Of a DNA stretch of 64,000 bases, positions 24,701 to 36,396 are shown in pieces (position 1 is the stretch's first letter; every line of letters begins with the position of its first letter). The notes under the pieces were generated by a model, which ran no database searches, had not been told where the DNA came from, and saw only the letters and a program-made list of their open reading frames with translations. This DNA is from Perilla frutescens (taxonomy: Eukaryota; Streptophyta; Magnoliopsida; Lamiales; Lamiaceae). The position numbers and the translations under genes were made by a program. The stretch covers positions 37,142,501 through 37,206,500 of the forward strand of contig BRKX01000004.1 of NCBI GenBank assembly GCA_026008535.1. The letters are read 5' to 3'.

Positions 24701-24910
24701 TTCTTCCCATCTAGAAGAAAAACGAAGGTATCATAGAAGGAATAAGAAGATTTAGTTGAGCAAGACCATAATATTAATCCTTGTTCGTGTTTGGATCTAT
24801 AGATTGTTTATAAATGTATTCTGTGTCAAGATTTTCAATCTCAATGAATTTAAGTATTCATAAATATTTGACACATGAGGTAGTACATCATGATGCGGCT
24901 AAGAATTTCC
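21796..24910 (+). mobile_element. Copia C: 3' remnant of a Ty1/copia element
   Basis: Around 21985-22080 the + strand encodes a decayed RNase H end, including a KFIDIKFLLLRREF segment like the KHIDIKFLVVKERV of Tnt1-type Copia elements. A 3' untranslated region follows, then a polypurine tract at 24425-24436 (CCAAGTGGGAGA). A probable 3' LTR runs to about 24910, with a TATATATAG promoter-like site near 24645. The element is split by the solo LTR at 22452-24321. Athila-2 adjoins its left side at 21795. The outer right end is uncertain. Confidence 0.65.
22452..24321 (+). mobile_element. Solo LTR (third family) in Copia C, probable TSD TAGTA
   Basis: A 1870-bp insert begins TGGTGATTATTGG and is flanked by TAGTA at 22447-22451 and 24322-24326. 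The 3' terminus reads TTCCATTGC, so the canonical CA end is not preserved. The region holds a GC-rich promoter-like part (22920-23030) and a long leader-like tail. The 3' part (24170-24300) resembles the U5 end of gypsy-type LTRs. The 82-codon frame at 23143-23391 has no domain and is not called a gene. Confidence 0.6.
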
Positions 24911-25033
24911 CCCCTGCGCAAGCTGCTCACGACTCTATTTTAAGATATACAGTTTTGTAAAAAAACAAACAAAAGGAAAGAAAAATGGTGGGATAGTCTT
25001 ATCCATGAGCTAGACCATTCCATAGAAGACATG
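24911..25033. other. Short unassigned spacer
   Basis: No gene or repeat recognised. Confidence 0.4.
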
Positions 25034-25568
25034 TAGGGGTGAGCAAAAAGTACCGAAAATTGAGAACCGAACCGAACTGAATTAGTTCGATTTTTTCAAT
25101 TCGGTTCTTTTTAAAATTCAGTTCAGTTCGGTTCTTTTTCTATCAAAAATTCGATTTTCAATTTCGGTTCGGTCCAAAGGGAAAAATACCCGAACCGAAC
25201 CGAAAAATCGAATTTATATATATTAGCAATAAAAACACTTGACTTTGTTGGACTTTATAGTTTATTCAGCTTTGCTTTGTTGGAATTTACACATTTTTTG
25301 ACTTTATTCAATTGTTTATTGGTATTTTTTGAACTTGAATCTTGATAATTAGCTAATTCATATTTGTACATATTTAATTATATCGAATAAAGAGAATTTA
25401 AAGCAAAAAAAAAATCAAAAAATTTAAGAAAAATTTCGGTTCAAGACTGATCTGAATCGAAATATTTCGGTCCAGTTCGATTCGGTTTTATTTTTAAAAA
25501 ATTCAATTTTCTTCGATTTTAACATTTTCAAGATCGAATCAAACCGAAAAACCGAATGCTCAACCCTA
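25034..25568. mobile_element. hAT-type MITE with TAGGGGTGAGCA ends
   Basis: The 535-bp element has terminal inverted repeats TAGGGGTGAGCA and TGCTCAACCCTA (one mismatch). The flanks AAGACATG and GAGATATG look like a decayed 8-bp duplication (6 of 8 match). The arms are rich in GAACCGAACC/GGTTCGGTTC on both sides, giving strong fold-back potential. There is no coding capacity. The ends and 8-bp flanks fit non-autonomous hAT elements common in plants. Confidence 0.8.
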
Positions 25569-25750
25569 GAGATATGCCCATGAGTAGTTTCTCAATTTAA
25601 TCATCTTCTCATTTCTCTCAATCATTAGCATTTAAAAAGTAAAAGCTTCATATTATATATTTTTCATGACACGATCAGACATAACACTCTCTCATAAATT
25701 AAAGTTTGATCGACCGAACTCAATTGTTTCCTAAATGTGCATTTAAGAGG

Positions 25751-25770
25751 GGAGAGAGAGAGAGAGAGAG
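25751..25770. repeat. (GA)n microsatellite
   Basis: About ten GA units between 25751 and 25770. Confidence 0.95.
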
Positions 25771-25827
25771 ATGTGAATGATATTACAGATTTAATTGGAA
25801 ATGATTAATAACTCCGTAAAAGGTTAA

Positions 25828-25830
<3 letters not shown>

Positions 25831-25879
<49 letters not shown>
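25831..25879. repeat. (TA)n microsatellite
   Basis: An uninterrupted run of about 24 TA units. Confidence 0.97.
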
Positions 25880-25881
<2 letters not shown>

Positions 25882-26470
25882 ATCGAAATCACTTGATCTA
25901 AAATAGATTTGTAATTGAGAGCCAGAATTAAAAACTTTAAATATCAGTCATAAGATTATATTAATATAATAATGTATCCCATCGAAGTTTAAATAAAAGA
26001 AATACGTGGTTTGTAGATTTTTTACCGAAAATTTTAACATAAGGGGATGCAATACAATTCATTTGGGCTATTTTTAAAATTTATCAGCTGGCTGATAAAA
26101 TAATTCTGGTTTTGAACTATCACAATAGGTAATTAAGTGTCATAATAGGTAGTTAAAGTGTCACAATATATTAGTTGAAGTGTTACGATAGATTTTTTCG
26201 ACCGGACGAAACTTTTGTTTCTAGACAAACAAAATGGCTGCAAATATCCGAAAATTGGTAGGTCCGGAACACATGTCACATGCAGAGTTGGTGAATGCAC
26301 TACATGTGTCCTACGTTAGAATTTACTGACTTTTTACTATGAAATTTCAAGAACTGACATGAATCTGTTTTCATACATACAAAGTGAAGATAGATGTAGA
26401 GAAAAAGTTAGGCCAGAAGCTTTCCTTAGTGTAAGTGCATGAGCCTCAACCATGTCCACCAAAAAAAGGG
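25880..26470. other. AT-rich spacer without genes
   Basis: No coding signal. Three diverged copies of a 20-25 bp motif (AAGTGTCATAATAGGTAGTT type) lie at about 26130-26190. Confidence 0.5.
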
Positions 26471-28226
26471 TGTTATAACACAAAATTTTGTATCTAATTT
26501 AGTAAAACACAAAATGTGTACATATAAAATGATATTCGGATGAAAAAATATATTTATACAAATTCAATCTTTATTATTTATCTGATTCTTCTCTTTAAAA
26601 CTTGATCTTCAAACGGTCTTTGAAATATTCAGAGTAAATTTGACTCATTGATCTTCTCCTACTTGTTGTTTGAATTTTGATAATGTTAACTGAGGGTCGG
26701 CGACCTTGATTTCGGATTGAACGGGTAGATTTGAGCTGATTCTGATGAAGAACGAGTTGCTTCCACAAAGAACAACTTGAATCTTTCTGGAACACCTTGA
26801 CTTTATAATGTCGTATAGAGGGTTGATAACCTTGATTCTGGATTGGACCCTAGATTTAAGATGATCCCAGTGAGGAATGTGTTGCTTCCACAAAGAACGA
26901 CTTGAATCTTGTCGGAATGCTTGAATACTGTTGGAGATAACTTCATAGAGAATTTTTCTCCAACTTCTTGATCTCTTCAATTATGATTAATGGTGTGTTT
27001 CATATGGAGAGTTATATTTATAGTTGTGGGAGGATTTTAATTTAGAAAATTTGGGATTGGGCTTTAAGGGTTTAGATAGAGTGATTAGCCTAAAGCTTAG
27101 GTGGCGCAATTCTAATGATTTACCTTTATATGGAAGATAACCATATCAAATATTTCATTTTTTTCTATACAGATTTAACAGTTTTCAACTTCTCATTAGT
27201 CAATAAAATTCATGTATTAAATATTAATTATATATCTATTTAATCTTGAAATTATATTTTGAGAAAATGGATTAGAATCCGTGCAATGTTTATATCATAT
27301 TGATCTTTATGATATTCAATTATATTATCCAAACGTGATGTTGAACATAAATAAAGAAAGCATAAAAAAGCACATGATATGTTAACCCAATTCGCTGAGC
27401 ACACCAACTCTAGGGGCCTCGCCCAATAGAGAATCAATTCACTCCTTTAAAGTTAGTTTTGATAAAAGACTTACATAATAGGATCATCCACTTGAATACC
27501 TTTTCGCACTCTACTCTTTCTTCAATAGACTGAAAATATAAGACCCGCTTACGTCCCAAGTGCCCATACTTAGTTTCTCTTGCAACCTCCGTGAGGTTAT
27601 GATCTTCAGCAGTAGCTACGTACCTAAAAGTGTTTGTCCTAGACAAACTATATTACTAGAACTTCATGTTGAACACAATGAGGAACAACACTAGTAGACA
27701 CAATAAAATCATATTGAATATTACAACTCAAGACACTTATAGATTGTAAATAATATTCAGATCGCACACCATTCAATAGCAAATGAATGACCCTCGTATA
27801 GGATCTCAAATCGCCTTTCTTCTTCGAGCTTTTTCCTTAAGAAACTTGATTCCATGTTGATAGGATTTGATGCTTTTTTTTTAGCAAGAGTTTTCCTTAA
27901 TTTGATGATTTGGGCGAATATTCAAAGTAAATCTCTTCAAATGCTGCAATAAAATCCTAGTTTGATCTCTAAGGAATTGGAAGCAAAATGTTAACGTCCC
28001 CAGAAGGAAACTGTCATAAATATTGGTTGGGGACATTTTCTGGATCAACATGAGGAACACCATTCTCTCCAAGTTTGAAACCATGGTTCGAATGTTCCTT
28101 GAACGTGTACAACGAATAAAGATCATGACTTGGTATTCTGCAAAGACCACAATTAGAATAACACATGATTTTGCAAAATAAATGACAATTAAACTAGTGC
28201 ACCTCAAATCCTCAATTGCACTAACA
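26471..28226 (-). repeat. Probable decayed LTR or LTR-element remnant
   Basis: The stretch starts TGTTATAAC and ends CACTAACA, giving TGTTA/TAACA termini in inverted orientation. On the minus strand there is a TATA-like box (ACTATAAATATAACTC, near 27010-27025). Downstream of it is a duplicated segment of about 120 bp (26694-26930). The minus strand near 27380-27430 (TTGGTGTGCTCAGCG) resembles leader sequence seen in plant LTR elements. No target duplication or primer site was found. The minus-strand frames at 26595-27646 and 27881-28207 show no domain. Confidence 0.4.
26694..26930. repeat. Tandem duplication, about 120-bp unit, two copies
   Basis: Two diverged copies share the block TTGCTTCCACAAAGAACRAC followed by TTGAATCTT, at about 26757-26787 and 26880-26910, with similar sequence on both sides. 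Confidence 0.75.
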
Positions 28227-29080
28227 TATTTAATTAAATTGTAAAAATAAAATATATAATTAAATATTTAGCTCATTATTTTTCACATGATATAATTTAT
28301 TAGATAATAAATTTAATTTGCCTGCACGTATAGATAGATCCTATTCCAGTTATGAGTAGCCCATTCTATACCCACCATTCCAATGTTTTCTTTGTGTTAA
28401 TTATAATCACTATTATGTAATTTATTTAGTATTTTATTCAGTAAATAAATAATATCTCCATGTTTTTGTAAAATTTTAAACAAAATTCTCATTTTCCTCT
28501 TTAAAGCATTGTTTTTAAATCCGGATCGGACATCGAACCGGTCAATTTATTAGGTCACTGGGATACTGGTTCGACCGGTTGAACCATTTTTAAAAAATCG
28601 GATGATCCGTTATATGATATTTATTTATATTTATTTATGTACACGTTAAAATATAAAATAAAATAAACAAACTTGTATCATGATAAAATATATTAAATTA
28701 AGTTTAAAAAATGCACTTAATTTATATCAATGCTAAGTAATTAAAGTGTTTATCAATATTTTTTTCATAAGTTAAACAATTAAAAATATAGTAATCATTA
28801 AATTAAAATAAACATAGAACATCAAAATATTAGATCATGAGAAGATATATAATTAAATTTCAAAAAATTAAATATTAATTTTATTTATAAAGAATATTGT
28901 ATATAATTTATAACAACTAAAACATTGTTCATTTTTATTTATAAGTCACCATTTAAGATTTTATTTCTTCTCTCCATTTATTTTTATTAAAATTATAAAT
29001 TAGATGTATTTTAAATATTTATTTTAATTATATATACTAAACATTGAATTTAATAAAAATGAAATTTAGTTATTTTCAAG

Positions 29081-29081
<1 letters not shown>

Positions 29082-29132
<51 letters not shown>
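29082..29132. repeat. (GT)n microsatellite inside the hAT-type element
   Basis: A run of about 25 GT units. Confidence 0.97.
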
Positions 29133-29134
<2 letters not shown>

Positions 29135-29159
29135 TATTAATATCTAAAAAATAATAAAA

Positions 29160-29245
29160 ACATGTATTAGCACAGTTGGATAAGTGCATAATAAAAAAAT
29201 ATATATATTTTTTGGAGATTATAGGTTTGAATCCTCCTTACGGAT
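29160..29245 (+). ncRNA. tRNA-like (SINE-type) internal promoter within the hAT-type element
   Basis: At 29168-29179 the sequence TAGCACAGTTGG fits the RNA polymerase III A box TRGCNNAGYNGG in every position. At 29224-29234 GGTTTGAATCC fits the B box GGTTCGANTCC with one change. The 44-nt spacing is plausible. The AT-rich middle destroys the tRNA anticodon arm, so this is a tRNA-derived remnant, not a tRNA gene. Whether it is transcribed is unknown. Confidence 0.5.
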
Positions 29246-29447
29246 GAAAAAATTAAATATGAATTGGTTTGATCGGTTCGACCGGTTTTAACCGGGTTTA
29301 AGAGGTTTAATCGGTTTTTTGACTGGTTCGCTACGGATCATTTTCAACCTGAAAATCATATATAACTGGACCGGACACATGACTAGTTCACAGTTAAACC
29401 GATCGGACAGACCAATCTAGTCCGGATTTAAAAACACTGCTTTAAAG

Positions 29448-30036
29448 CCCCACTATTTTATAAAATATAAAAATAAATATGATAGAACATCTTTACCCCT
29501 TGGCGCTAAAAACCTAAGTGTCATAGCCACTACATTGTAGCTCCATCCTTGTTCTCTGGGTTTTAATTTAGGTTCTGCCAAGCCAGAAGTTACGTTGCAA
29601 TTTTTTATTTTTATTTTTTGATTTTATGATTTCAACTTTGAAATTGACAATAACATTTAAAAATATTTTTATCAAAGTTTGGAGTGATAATGAACTTTTA
29701 AAATAAATAATATTAATTTTCGAAAGATAACTCATATGTAAAGCAATACTTATTATTATGAAAAATGACATAGAATATATTGCATATTGTTTTTAGTCAA
29801 GACATGTAAAAGTGGGGTGTATTTATGAGTGTGTGAGATATGATAAAAACTTTTATCAGTTATTACAAAAAAAAGAGAGAGAGAGAGAGAGAATGAAAGG
29901 GGCTATAATTTTGAGTATGCATTTATTTAGTTATACGAAAAGGGAAGAGAGCTATATAGTATAGAGGCTATGATAGCATTTTAAGTTTTTAGAAGTTAAA
30001 GGATAAAAAATATAAGCATATCTATTTTTATATTTT
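29448..30036. other. AT-rich spacer
   Basis: No supportable gene. A short (GA)n run lies at about 29873-29892. Confidence 0.5.
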
Positions 30037-30182
30037 ATAAAATAACGAGGGTTGTGAAAAATTAAAATAAGGCTGTATTTAGAATTTCTTTTTTTGTAAT
30101 TGTATTTGTTCATATTGAACCAGGGCCCGTTTATAAAATAACAAGGGTCGTGAAGAATTAAAATAGGGGTGTATTTATAATT

Positions 30183-31553
30183 GGGATAAGGTCCAATTTA
30201 GTTCTACAACTATACCCGAAATCTCAATTTGATTCCGAAATAAAATTTCGGCCCAAATCGATTCCTCAACTTTTTAAAAGGTATCACGTTGATCCTTCCA
30301 TTAGTCCCTAAACTAATTTCCGTTAAGATTTTTCTAATTCCGTTATAACAACTGTTAAATCATAAATTTATGGATCATTTCACACACTAACACATACATG
30401 AATTAAATCTAATTTTTTTAAAAAAAAAAATCCCAACTCAATTCCTATTACACCCAATTTTTTCACCTAGATTGTTTTCACACCAGATTATCTATTGTAT
30501 TTCCTGTTATATTTCCTATTCCGAGCCTTTGATTTTTTTTTCAAAAAAAATATTTTTTTAATTTTTAATTTATTATGATTTTATTTAATTAATTTTTTTT
30601 ATTAAGGGTTCATCCATCCCCAATTAGGGTATATTAATTTTTTAAAAAATAATAAAAATAAAATCTAATTATGCAACATCAAGTGGATTAGGAATGGCAA
30701 TAGATGATTTGATTCGAAATTTTTTCACCCAATTTTTTTTAAAAAAACCCAACCCAATTCAACCCCCTTCATATGTAGAGCTTGGAGAACCTGCCCGCCA
30801 ACATAAGAATATCGCCACTCGTCGATTGCATTGCAGATCTTGAGCACTTTCATTGCCATTCAAAACTTCAATCTTCTTCAAATTTGCAATAGACCCCTCA
30901 ACCTTCAAAAAGAGCAACGGATGATCTCAACCATCTCTTCCCTCATTTCTTCAATCTGATCAATAGCAGGAACTCGTGCATCAAATGTCTCATCGAGAAC
31001 AGACTTAGGCTTCCATTTGTTCATCTTTGAAAGCTCAAGCTTCGATCCCCCTTTTGAAAATGAGGATATATTTCTAAGTTTATCCTTGGCTGCCGATGAC
31101 CATGTTTGATGTTAGAGGTTACTGAATCCAGACAAATTAGACGTCTTATTGGACTGCAAAGTGGAGCGCAAGCCTTTCAATCTCGTATTAACACTGAGAC
31201 TTGGATTTGTTTGATTTTTGCTTTATTTTTGTTGGGTTTTTGTGTGGGATTGGGTGCACTGCCTTTTCTTCATGAAAATCAGCTTCCAAATGTTCAAGAG
31301 AGATTGAGATTGTTAATTTGGGGATTAATTGAGCAAACCCTAATTCAATTTGGGGATTTTTCAAGCTAAAATAAATTTGTTAACGGGCATTAGTAGCTAA
31401 ACTAACGGACATTGACGTTTTTAGTTTAAGGATTGACGGAGGTATCATTTGGTATCTTTTAAAAAGTTGTAGAATTGATTTGGGATGAAATTTTGTTTCA
31501 TGATCAAATTGAGATTTCATGTATAGTTATAGGACCAAATTGGATCTTATTCC
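30183..31553. mobile_element. Short Mutator-like element with long TIRs and a 9-bp TSD
   Basis: The 1371-bp element has terminal inverted repeats of roughly 100-185 bp, starting GGGATAAGGTCCAATTT on the left and GGAATAAGATCCAATTT on the inverted right end. Flanks TTTATAATT (30174-30182) and TCTATAATT (31554-31562) form a 9-bp duplication with one difference, which is diagnostic of the Mutator superfamily. It encodes no transposase. The centre has higher GC than the arms and may be captured sequence. Confidence 0.85.
30840..31108 (-). pseudogene. Possible captured host-gene fragment in the Mutator-like element
   Basis: On the minus strand an open frame from about 31106 to 30926 encodes a protein-like segment including WKPKSVLDETFDARVPAIDQ, then EEMREEMVEII, ending at a stop. 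A second phase continues about 25 codons later (VEGSIANLKKIEVLNGN). No start codon belongs to it. The composition differs from the AT-rich arms. I do not recognise the family. The 87-codon plus-strand frame at 31106-31369 lies next to it and has a hydrophobic stretch, but nothing supports it as a gene. Confidence 0.35.
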
Positions 31554-31607
31554 TCTATAATTTCTTTTTTGTAATCGCATTTGCTTATACTAAACCAGGG
31601 CCCGTTT

Positions 31608-34600
31608 AATATGGGCCTAGAAACTAAATCGATTTTGCAAATGTCACATTTGGGCCTCCTATGCACATGTAAAACATCTACGTTCGTTTTTATGATTTTT
31701 AGTAAAGTGAACTAATTAAAACACAATATATTTCAATAAACTACTACTTTATTTTTATTTAGTTTTATCTGGTCACCAAGATCCCATATCCAAACGCCGG
31801 ATTATTTAATTTACTAAAATGTGGAAGTTTTTTCTTGTCATTTTCCCCTAAATAGCAATTACTAGGTTAATTAATGGTGGCGGTTAGAAATTGCTTGAAT
31901 TTCATCGACTTTTGAGAGCGGTCCCGACCTACAAATATTATTTAACTTATACTATTAAATAAATTAGTGTTACAGGAAGTTTAGTCTGAGTTTGAAAGCA
32001 ATGGATAATTTTGTTACTTATTCATTCATTTATTTATTGTTACTACAAGACTACAATAATTTCAAATGTCCTACATAAGTTTATTCCTAGAGTATATTTA
32101 AAGTGGTCCCTGGAGCTGGAGTGGTCCTCGGATAATTTTCAATTCCATGAATCTTATGACTTTTCAATATATTTAAAGCACAAAATATTGAAATATTGTT
32201 ACGTAACTTATGTTGATGCAAAATACTAAGTTAATTAAATCTATGACTCAAGTATTGATGTCATCTAGTGCGTAGACTTCTTTCATTCCCTACGGCTTCA
32301 GAATTTTGTGTGTTTGTTTTTATGTTTTTCACTAAAAAAAAATGTCCTATGGAATATTATTGAAAGACACGTGCAAAAGAACTAAAGATTAGATAGAATG
32401 ATTTGCTATATAGTCACCATAATAATTGGAGATTTTGATAGCTAGGTCGTAAAAGGAGGCGATGCATGTCTATGCACCTTAATTTTATTCATATCTTTCA
32501 TTTTTTCATCTCTTAGCAACAGAAAATTTCATAGTTAAACATTGAATTTGAATTTTTAATTTTGATTGCTTATATTAACAATAGATATTTTTGTCACTAA
32601 GTTGTAGATGGAAGAATCCATCGTCAAAACAATTAATTTTAATTTTTTTATTTATTAGGGATGGATTAGTGACGGGATTGAATTTAATTCTTATGTTTTT
32701 TAATTTTATTTTTTTCAATTTTAATTACTACTTAATGACAAATTTGAAATGAATTACTTCATAGAGAAAATATTTTTTTCCATCTCTTTAATTTTATTTA
32801 TAAATATTATTAATTATAATTAAATATATAATATTTTGAAAAAATTAATTAAAATAATCTAAGATTAAATAAATGATGAAATATAATTATATTTTAAGAA
32901 AATAAATAACATTAAAGATTATAAAAGATATTTAAATGAATTAAATTAAATCATATTAACCTTGTAATACAACATATATAATAATAATTAAATAATATAC
33001 TAATATTTAAATATATATATATAGTAAAATTAAAAATATATATACTTATAAACAATATTAATCTAATTATTTAATTTAGAAATTTTTTTTTTTTAATCAA
33101 GCACAACAATTTGTGTGTATGTGTGTGTTCTATCTAAATATTAACATAAATATAATATATATTAGTACACTAGTTTTGCACCCGTGCATCGCACGGTAAT
33201 CATCTTAAGTAATTGAATCAATATTATAAGTTTATATAATAAACAAATAAGTCAATTTAAAAATCATAGAGTATTATAAGAGTAATTTTTTTATTTTTAA
33301 ATAGTATATTACAATCAAAAGAAATAATTTTAGTTCACACCTTTTTTCCAATAAACCAAAGAGAACTTGATTACTTTTCAAAATGATTACGTATATATGC
33401 AAAATCTACGTATAATGAAAACACAAACACATATTTTGAGAACTAATTTGATATGAAATTAAATATCTGAAGATAATAATATGGTACAATCAATATTACC
33501 GGCAAAATAACACAAAGAAAACAAATGATACATGCTGGAAATAATTTTAATTTATTTAAATTATCATGCCTCATATGTAACCATTAAGTAAAAAAATGAG
33601 AATTGCGGATTGAAGATGAAACAATAATTTTGTTTTATATTTTACCATCCAAGGGCCAATCACTATTTTACATATTAAATTGATCCAAACAACAATATTA
33701 TATGGATGCTGCTAAAGTAATAATCAAACCTCCATCATTCTCTCAAAATTTCACCCTTCACTTATACCATGAACACACAACCACATATCAGAAAACATAA
33801 GATTGGGATAAGAAACCATGGAAACTACCAAGCATCATTGTGAATATATATAAAGATGCCTCCTTTAATTTTATTTTGAGCTAACCAATAAGACAAGCAT
33901 CGAAGCTTTTATTTAGCATGCATCATACAGCAAAACTTCTCTGCTTTCTCCACTCTATTTTCATCATTATAATTTCTGTTTGGGTTACACACAACTCACA
34001 AGGCATGATTTAGTTTGATTTCATATACACAAATTTTATGGAATGATTTAATCACTTAATCGGTATCCAAGTAATTAATTTGAGAAAATTCATATGCTGG
34101 AGTTCACAACAATTTGTTTTCGATCATTTGCTAAAATTCTCTACCAAAAGAAAAGTGTGAAGCATAGAAGCAAGATGAATTGGATAACTTCTCTGCTTTC
34201 TCCACTCAGTATCCAAGTAATTAATTCTCATAAATTCTAATTATTTATTGCATTTGTAATTCTTGAAAATAACAACTCCAAATCTAGTAATCAACCACAT
34301 AAGCTCTGGAAATCATGCATCATATATAGTTTTCCCTCAACTGGGTATATAACATTTTGTAAAGCTTATAAATTGAAATATTTAAGTTGTGGAGTAAAGA
34401 AGCAATATATATAATTTCGAAACAGATATGGGAATCTACCTTTGAACTTATAAGTCTCCTTGAAAATTCATGATGGAATGGTATGTGCATATCCAATGGT
34501 TGAAATCCACCCCTTAGGATCAAAGTGCTAACCAAACCTGAAGAATGAAATATAAAATTTATGCCCAAGCCTGCAAAACACATGAATTGGGACCAAAATC

Positions 34601-35987
34601 AAAAATAAAAATATTACCTTGAGGTTGATCAAGAGAAGAATATAAAGAAGAGTGTAAAAATAGAGCAATCTCACTAACATTTGTGAAAGCATTTATTATG
34701 AAATCCGAGCAATTTGTCAAATACCCATCATTTTTTGGGTTCCGGAAGCGACGGAGATAGTCATAATAGACATAATTAATGATAGTAGAGATTGAGGTTA
34801 AATGAGTGCAATTTTTTAAACCAATAAAAAATTGAAGAACTCACTTCATGTTCAAATCAACATGTTGTATTTGCCTTTCGTTGAGAGATTATTAGAGATT
34901 GTTTCATCGCTCAGAAAGGCTCGGTCATCACAAATCTCAAATTGGATTTTGATGCCGGCTACAAAAAAAAAACCAATTGAGTGAGGATTCTGGATTCAGA
35001 TGGATATGCTTGTATATATAATCGGGATGTGGATTTCTGAAAAATTAAACATCGTAAGAAAAAAAAACCAAGCCATGAGTTTGCCTGGATAATTATAACA
35101 TCTGGGTCCATGAATCATCTATTACAAACATGATTTAGAGAGGATGAAGTTGAAGTTCACAAAAAAAAAATATATACATCATTACTCACTTCAACACTGA
35201 CCAATCTGCAGTCCGCCACACTTCTTAATTATGACTTCATTTGTGTGCTTCTCATTTCCAAGCATCACACATTTAGAGGAACACATGACTCAATTAATTT
35301 TCACAATTGTACGAAGTCTTATTTTTTTTCATCTTCATCCTCTCTATCTACCACATCGTGATTATACATGGCCACTCCGAGTCTAGAAATAGTAGGCAGC
35401 GGTGTTCAGCACGCCTAGATTAGTGGCTAAGGGACCATAGAGGGAGCCGAGAATCGGGTAAATCGTGATGTCGTGGTGGCGGCGGAGAGCAAGGGGTTGG
35501 CAGAGTAGATTTCGGCATTGCAGGTGGTGCGGAGAGAGGCGGAGTCGGCATTGCATAGGAACGCCGCCGGCCGGAGCGCTCTCGATTGCGTCGTAGGTGG
35601 TGAAGACTGAAGAGGTAAGCCAAGTTGGCGCGACAGTACATTGCCACAGTCTTTCATGGTGGTGATTGTAGGTGTTTCGACCTTCATAATCTCTGATTTT
35701 GGTTGAGGATTTTGGCATTGTTGGAGGTGAGAGAGAAGGAATCGTAGTTTTGCTTTTGCGGTCAAAATTCATTCATAATGGACGATTAATTCTTATATCC
35801 ATTAATTGTGGAACTACTTCGGCAGTTACTAATTCCATGATCATGCGGTGCAGTTATCTTCTAGGTTTTAACTGACGTAATTCAAAATAAAAGTTGAACA
35901 TAAGTAAAATATCGAAAATATCCAGAAATTGGCGGTAAATTTAAAATGATTAAAAACTGTGTTTATATATATATATATATAGATTTG
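31608..35987. other. AT-rich intergenic region, 4.4 kb
   Basis: No supportable protein gene. At 33170-33205 there is a dyad (ACCCGTGCATCGCACGG) of a type frequent in plant repeats. At 32580-32640 there are CACTA-like subterminal motifs (ATGGAAGAATCCATCG). Short repeated phrases (CTTCTCTGCTTTCTCCACT) recur at 33936-33960 and 34189-34210. A GC-rich patch at 35383-35790 is listed separately. Confidence 0.5.
35383..35772 (-). other. GC-rich patch with overlapping minus-strand open frames
   Basis: Three overlapping frames of 75-129 codons occur on the minus strand in a patch clearly richer in GC than its surroundings. The frame from 35772 starts MNFDRKSKTTIPS and ends NLGVLNTAAYYF. None has a recognised domain. 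It could be a decayed first exon of a host gene, a captured fragment or chance; the higher GC is the only support. Confidence 0.2.
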
Positions 35988-36396
35988 GTTCAGTAGTAAT
36001 TAATTTCATTTATGGTCCCACTGGACACGGTCGAATCCGAAAATGATCCCAATTTTTTTAAAAATGGTCCTATTAAAAATTTTCACATCAAACATGGTCC
36101 GAGTCGATTAAAATTTTTATTTGTGGTCCCAATTATTTAACGGGTCCATCAAATATAGACGTTATCCCTCCACGTGAGTTGCACGTGATTCTTAAGGCGC
36201 GAAAATTCATCCCTAATTCTATATTTTGCCATAATTTCATTCTCTCCCTAAATCCACTCGCTCAAATCCCTAATCTCTCCAGATTTCATCCCCAAAATTC
36301 ACTCATAAATTGCATTGATTTTTCACGCATTCACAAAAATCCACTGCCCAGTAGAGAGAATATCAAGAATTTAAATCCGAATCTTCAAATTTCACG

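Larger units (their letters stand above)
28507..29439. mobile_element. hAT-type non-autonomous element with perfect 8-bp TSD
   Basis: The 933-bp element starts CATTGTTTTTAAATCCGGA and ends with the inverse of CAGTGTTTTTAAATCCGGA. It is flanked by a perfect 8-bp duplication CTTTAAAG (28499-28506 and 29440-29447). Both arms are rich in GGTTCGACCGGTT. It has no transposase. It contains a (GT)n run and a tRNA-like promoter. Terminal structure and an 8-bp duplication identify the hAT superfamily. Confidence 0.9.
30037..31607. repeat. Tandem duplication of about 95 bp, second copy split by a transposon
   Basis: Copy 1 (30037-30130) starts ATAAAATAACGAGGG and ends with CCAGGGCCCGTTT. Copy 2 starts at 30131 (TTATAAAATAACAAGGG) and is interrupted at 30183 by the Mutator-like element. 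It resumes at 31554 and ends with the same CCAGGGCCCGTTTA near 31607. Confidence 0.8.

Noticed and set aside
29160..29245. A genuine tRNA gene
   Set aside because: A and B boxes are present but the middle is AT-rich with no anticodon arm or acceptor pairing, so it is tRNA-derived at most.
29568..29771. A 67-codon minus-strand frame
   Set aside because: AT-rich composition (Ile, Asn, Lys, Phe) and no motif; expected by chance.
34320..34583. An 87-codon minus-strand frame in the intergenic region
   Set aside because: No domain, no supporting composition change, no neighbouring exon signals.
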